Shown here: positions 6,556 to 9,441 of the stretch, piece after piece | Layout of the letters: each line of letters opens with the position of its first letter | Position numbering within the stretch: the stretch's first letter is position 1 | Source: Desulfococcus sp. | GTDB taxonomy: Bacteria; Desulfobacterota; Desulfobacteria; Desulfobacterales; Desulfosalsimonadaceae | Length of the DNA stretch: 9,441 nucleotides | Reading direction: 5' to 3' | Assembly: GCA_024641805.1 (NCBI GenBank) | Contig: JAHECJ010000048.1 | Location: forward strand, 1-9,441 | Notes under the pieces: generated by a model | What the model was told of the DNA's origin: nothing | Seen by the model: only the letters and a program-made list of their open reading frames with translations | Databases searched by the model: none | Position numbers and translations under genes: made by a program

Positions 6556-6697
6556 TAAAATATTATCAAACGCCGTATCAGGTTTTCGGGCAAGGCGCAG
6601 GCTGACGAAAAAACGGAGCATACTTTAGTATGTGAGTATTTTGAGGAGGCCTGAAACGCAGCCCGGAGGCCTTAGACGGTGCTCTGATAATATTTTA
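6556..6697. repeat. 142-bp palindromic element (REP/MITE-like)
   Basis: Perfect 13-bp terminal inverted repeats, TAAAATATTATCA (6556-6568) and its complement (6685-6697), bound a long imperfect palindrome. Inward matches continue (CCGTATCAGG against CCGTCTAAGG read from the other side) to a central hairpin CATACT-TT-AGTATG (6619-6632), centred within 1 nt of the midpoint of the ends. The core GAGCATACTTTAGTATGTGAG type resembles, from memory, a dispersed palindrome common in Desulfobacterota genomes. The ends begin and finish with TA, consistent with a TA target but not proof of one. The element carries no gene. Its right end overlaps the stop codon of ACAD C, and in RNA it would form a strong hairpin between ACAD C and the SCP2 gene. 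Confidence 0.8.
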
Positions 6698-7855
6698 TTT
6701 TCGTTGGTCAAACCTCCTCCCAAAGATCATGCTGGCAATCGTGATTCTCAGCATCTGGAGCGTCCCCCCGGCAACCCCCCACGCCCGGGCATCCCTGAGC
6801 ATCCGTTCAACCGGGAATTCCTTGCTGTAGCCGTAACCGCCGAAGATCTGCATGGCTTTATCCGTGACTTCCCGGACCATTTCATTGGCATAGCATTTTC
6901 CCATGGATGCCTCGTAAATAGACGGCAGGCCCTTGCCCGCTCCAATGGCCGCCCGATATACCAGAAGGCGGGCCGCATCCAGCTTCATGGCCATGTCCGC
7001 AATGGTGAACTGGATGTCCTGGAATTCGCAGATGGGCTGGCCAAAGGCCTTTCTCTGCAGGGCATATGCTTTTGCCGCTTCCAGCGCACCGCCGGCGGTC
7101 CCCAGGCACATGGCGGCATTGCCGCAGCGTTCGATGTCGAATGTGAGCATGAGGTTTCCGAAATCGCCGGGATGGATGACAACGTTCTCTTTGGGCACTT
7201 CCACGTTGTCAAAAAAAAGATCGCACGATGGCATGCCGCGGAGTCCCATGAATTCCTCCTGTTTGCCGAATGTAAAACCGGGAGTTCCTTTTTTCAGGAG
7301 TATGCCGCCGATGCCTTTATATCCTTTTATATCGCCGAAGCGGGTATAGACCAGGTAATGGCTGGCAACGCCGCCGCCGGTTATAAAACATTTTCTGCCG
7401 TTTAAAAGATAGTGACTCCCTTTGTCTTCTGCGACAGTGCTCAAAGACGTGAGGTCTGATCCGGCTTCCGGCTCGGTCATGCAGACCGATACGCTCAAAT
7501 CACCCTTGCAGACACCGGGAATAATTTCCGCTTTCTGGGCTTCGGTGCCGAACATGTCAATGACCCGAACCGGTCCGACATTGGATTCAAATACCGGCGC
7601 GGCAATCATGGGGGAAAATTTCGCCAGTTCTTCAATGGCGAGAATGGCGGTCAGTGACGGTTCCCCGCCGCCGCCATACTCCGTGGAAAGCGTCATTCCG
7701 ATCAAGCCCATTTTGGCATATTTTGGCAGCAGGTGATGGGGAAAATCTCCGGATGCATCAATCTCAGCCGCCAGCTGCGTGAAATTCTCCCGTTTGCCCA
7801 TATCCTTGAGTGAATTGATCAGCATGATCTCTTCTTTTGAAAAATTAAAATCCAC
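6695..7855 (-). CDS. Acyl-CoA dehydrogenase (ACAD C)
   Basis: This 386-residue FAD-dependent acyl-CoA dehydrogenase should oxidise an acyl-CoA to its 2-enoyl form using electron-transferring flavoprotein. The motifs are canonical: STEYGG (57-62), CMTEPEAGSD (125-134), FGQPI (271-275), and FGGYGY (338-343) followed by ERMLRDAR. The MCAD-type base is replaced (AGGT, Gly363), while Glu242 in FDIERCGNA occupies the isovaleryl/long-chain base position, so a full active site is present. The start is GTG, preceded by AGGAG; no in-frame ATG fits better. The TAA stop is the first triplet of the 142-bp palindrome. It lies 53 nt after the MmgE/PrpD gene in the same operon. The DIERCGNA type suggests a branched, aryl or dicarboxyl acyl-CoA substrate, which is a weak inference. 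Confidence 0.94.
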   Translation of the reverse strand: MDFNFSKEEIMLINSLKDMGKRENFTQLAAEIDASGDFPHHLLPKYAKMGLIGMTLSTEYGGGGEPSLTAILAIEELAKFSPMIAAPVFESNVGPVRVIDMFGTEAQKAEIIPGVCKGDLSVSVCMTEPEAGSDLTSLSTVAEDKGSHYLLNGRKCFITGGGVASHYLVYTRFGDIKGYKGIGGILLKKGTPGFTFGKQEEFMGLRGMPSCDLFFDNVEVPKENVVIHPGDFGNLMLTFDIERCGNAAMCLGTAGGALEAAKAYALQRKAFGQPICEFQDIQFTIADMAMKLDAARLLVYRAAIGAGKGLPSIYEASMGKCYANEMVREVTDKAMQIFGGYGYSKEFPVERMLRDARAWGVAGGTLQMLRITIASMIFGRRFDQRK

Positions 7856-7908
7856 GATTACTCCTATTTATATTGGTTGGTTCATGATTTAAAATGCTCA
7901 ATTCAGGT

Positions 7909-9276
7909 TCAGATAAGCTGCGTCAGCTCTTTCATTTCTCCGACATTTTCAAGATTGAGAACCATTGATATGACTTTTTCAAGCTGGCCGGTGTCCCGCC
8001 TGCCGGCGTAGCGTTTTATTTTTTGAATAATATCGGTTTCCGTCATCGGTTCCCTGGGATCTCCCTTGGGAATATCGATTTGCTTTTGAAATTTCCGGTT
8101 GTCGGTTAGTGTGATTTCCACACGAGTGGACGTTTTTTCAGGATATAAGCGGTTGAGTGTGTCGTCAGTATGCACGGTCACCTTTTCTGAAAGCCTGATA
8201 AGTTCCGGATCGGCCATTCTTCTTTCCGTTAACTGCAGAGGGCCGAGCGTTCCGTCGGTCAGGCAGGCCGCCACCACATAGGGAATGGAAAACTGGGCGG
8301 AAACAAAGGTGTCATGGCTTTTGATATTTTTTCCCACGGCCAGTGCTGCAATGCCATAGGTATGTACCTGAATGTCTGCGATATTTTCTTTTGAAAATGT
8401 TTCTTCATTTGAGAGTTCGAGAACGGCCTGGGCGGCGCCGTGGGTGTGCCGGCACGCTGTGTAAGGCTTAAAGTAGACATCGGTGATTGAAAATGATTGG
8501 CCGAGTCCTTCGGAGAGCTTGTCAAATTTTGGTTCCGCAGCGGATGTGATCTTGGTGAATCCCCCGTTTAATTGGGACCCTTCCAGGACATGGGGCGTTC
8601 CGGTCAGACCGGCGCCGGCAAAGCCCGCAGCCATTATTCCCGCTGCTGCCGCCTGACCGCCCTGAACGATTTTTACCGTAAATCCGCCCATCAGATGTTC
8701 CGCCATGGACAGGGGAAGCAGATATCCGGCGTTGGCGATAGCATTTAGCATTTGAGTTTCATTGAACTGATAGATTTTTGCGGCCGCGGCCGCGGCGCCG
8801 AACGCACCGCATGTGCCGGTGGGGAGAAATCCGGAAAGGGTATGCCACGGGTGCATGGCGGCGGCCGGCCGGTTGGCGGTTTCATAACCGGCAACGACCG
8901 CCTCAATGACGATTTTACCGCCAGTTTTTCGTTCCTCGGCGGATCCCATGGCTGCCGGAATCACGGCGGCGCCGGGGTGGTTGCCGCCAAACCGGTATCC
9001 GTCCTGCGCTTCGATGGCTTCGGCGGTCACACCGTTGATGAAAACCGCTTGATGCAGGCTGGTTTTAAAGCCGCAGCCCAATGCGGTACAAGTCCCGCCA
9101 GCGTTTTGTGCCCGGAAATACGCAATAAGGTCATTGACCGTCTTGAGTTCCAGCGATCCGTAAATATTGGCAATGTAATCTAAAATACATAGTTTGGCTT
9201 TTTGAATCACATCTGCGGGCAGCGTGTCAAAAGTCAGGCCGGCACAAAAAGATGCGAGTCTTCGGGTATGGTCCAT
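7909..9276 (-). CDS. MmgE/PrpD family protein
   Basis: This 455-residue protein has the full length of the MmgE/PrpD family (2-methylcitrate dehydratase, cis-aconitate decarboxylase, iminodisuccinate epimerase). The helical domain covers about 1-260, with NHPGAAVIPAAM (99-110), SGFLPTGTCGAFG (148-160), VKIVQGGQAAAAG (201-213) and KPYTACRHTHGAAQ (270-283). The C-terminal part has SAQFSIPYVVAA (326-337) and PKGDPREPMT near the end. Of the usual active-site residues, Asp92, His100, Lys202 and His277 can be matched. The His of the common GFHPT motif is Leu151, and the usual LDxDD segment is IEAQD, so it is unlikely to be a standard methylcitrate dehydratase. No prpB or prpC lies nearby. It shares an operon with ACAD C (53 nt) and an upstream gene (23 nt). 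No strong ribosome-binding site is seen. It could act as a hydratase, lyase or isomerase on a substituted carboxylate. Confidence 0.92.
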   Translation of the reverse strand: MDHTRRLASFCAGLTFDTLPADVIQKAKLCILDYIANIYGSLELKTVNDLIAYFRAQNAGGTCTALGCGFKTSLHQAVFINGVTAEAIEAQDGYRFGGNHPGAAVIPAAMGSAEERKTGGKIVIEAVVAGYETANRPAAAMHPWHTLSGFLPTGTCGAFGAAAAAAKIYQFNETQMLNAIANAGYLLPLSMAEHLMGGFTVKIVQGGQAAAAGIMAAGFAGAGLTGTPHVLEGSQLNGGFTKITSAAEPKFDKLSEGLGQSFSITDVYFKPYTACRHTHGAAQAVLELSNEETFSKENIADIQVHTYGIAALAVGKNIKSHDTFVSAQFSIPYVVAACLTDGTLGPLQLTERRMADPELIRLSEKVTVHTDDTLNRLYPEKTSTRVEITLTDNRKFQKQIDIPKGDPREPMTETDIIQKIKRYAGRRDTGQLEKVISMVLNLENVGEMKELTQLI

Positions 9277-9299
9277 GGCGTCACTCGGTATTTAAAAAA

Positions 9300-9441
9300 T
9301 TAGATATAGCCCCGTTTCTCATAGATCGCGATCATGCGATGCGGATCCAGTATTTCCCTGATAACGGTCAGTTCCGCTGCGGTCGGGGGTTCGGTTTCAT
9401 GAACATTGTCGGATATCCGCAAATTCCAGGGTGTGTTTTCT
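9300..9441 (-). CDS. C-terminal end of unidentified protein, possibly FAD-linked oxidase
   Basis: An open frame runs in from the right edge of the window and ends at TAA (9300-9302), 23 nt before the MmgE/PrpD start on the same strand, so about 46 C-terminal residues are visible. The tail reads AAELTVIREILDPHRMIAI then YEKRGYI. The pattern I-R-x-x-L-D-P-x-x-(I/M)-(L/I)-A close to the C-terminus resembles the final helix of FAD-linked oxidases (the vanillyl-alcohol oxidase or glycolate oxidase subunit type, which usually ends LDPxxILAPGK). The usual PGK is not present, so this is a weak guess. Operon membership with the MmgE/PrpD gene and ACAD C is well supported by strand and spacing. Confidence 0.6.
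   Translation of the reverse strand, partial: ENTPWNLRISDNVHETEPPTAAELTVIREILDPHRMIAIYEKRGYI

Noticed and set aside
6632..7405. 257-codon open frame on the plus strand
   Set aside because: It is antisense to ACAD C, which has complete family motifs. It has no convincing ribosome-binding site, and its beginning lies in the palindromic element. It is a by-product of codon bias on the other strand.
8752..9183. 143-codon open frame on the plus strand
   Set aside because: It is antisense to the MmgE/PrpD gene and shows no recognisable domain; the minus-strand gene fully explains the region.

Overview
The window looks like a chromosomal segment of an anaerobic, acyl-CoA-oxidising bacterium. A Desulfobacterota (former deltaproteobacterial) sulfate reducer or syntroph is the best guess. 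This is inferred from three acyl-CoA dehydrogenases within 8 kb, an SCP2-type lipid carrier, an MmgE/PrpD-family enzyme, tandem PilT-type ATPases and a long dispersed-type palindrome of a kind I associate with that group. No rRNA, tRNA, CRISPR array, transposase or phage gene is visible.

Region 1 (17-3008, minus strand) is a compact operon read right to left: acyl-CoA dehydrogenase B, acyl-CoA dehydrogenase A, then a TetR-family regulator. The gaps are 29 and 11 nt. B is canonical at the FAD and substrate motifs but has Asp where its relatives have the Glu base. A has lost most FAD-site motifs yet keeps a Glu at that position. The pair is a good candidate for a heteromeric dehydrogenase controlled by the co-transcribed TetR protein.

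Region 2 (3009-3611) is a 603-bp divergent intergenic region. It holds a candidate minus-strand promoter with a perfect -35 box, a large imperfect inverted repeat with 14-bp perfect arms that would lie in the leader of the dehydrogenase operon, a 12-bp perfect palindrome that is a candidate TetR operator, a terminator-like hairpin on the plus strand and a candidate plus-strand promoter.

Region 3 (3612-6035, plus strand) is a three-gene set: a small protein of unknown function and two PilT-like hexameric ATPases that align without gaps over at least their first 240 residues. Each ATPase has lost a different one of the two histidines usually found in the His box.

Region 4 (6070-9441, minus strand) is a second catabolic operon read right to left: the 3' end of an unidentified gene (possibly an FAD-linked oxidase), an MmgE/PrpD-family enzyme, acyl-CoA dehydrogenase C (GTG start), a 142-bp palindromic element whose first three bases supply the stop codon of C, and an SCP2-domain protein. 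The likely theme is oxidation of a bulky or branched carboxylic acid as its CoA thioester, with the SCP2 protein carrying a hydrophobic intermediate. The substrate cannot be read from the sequence.
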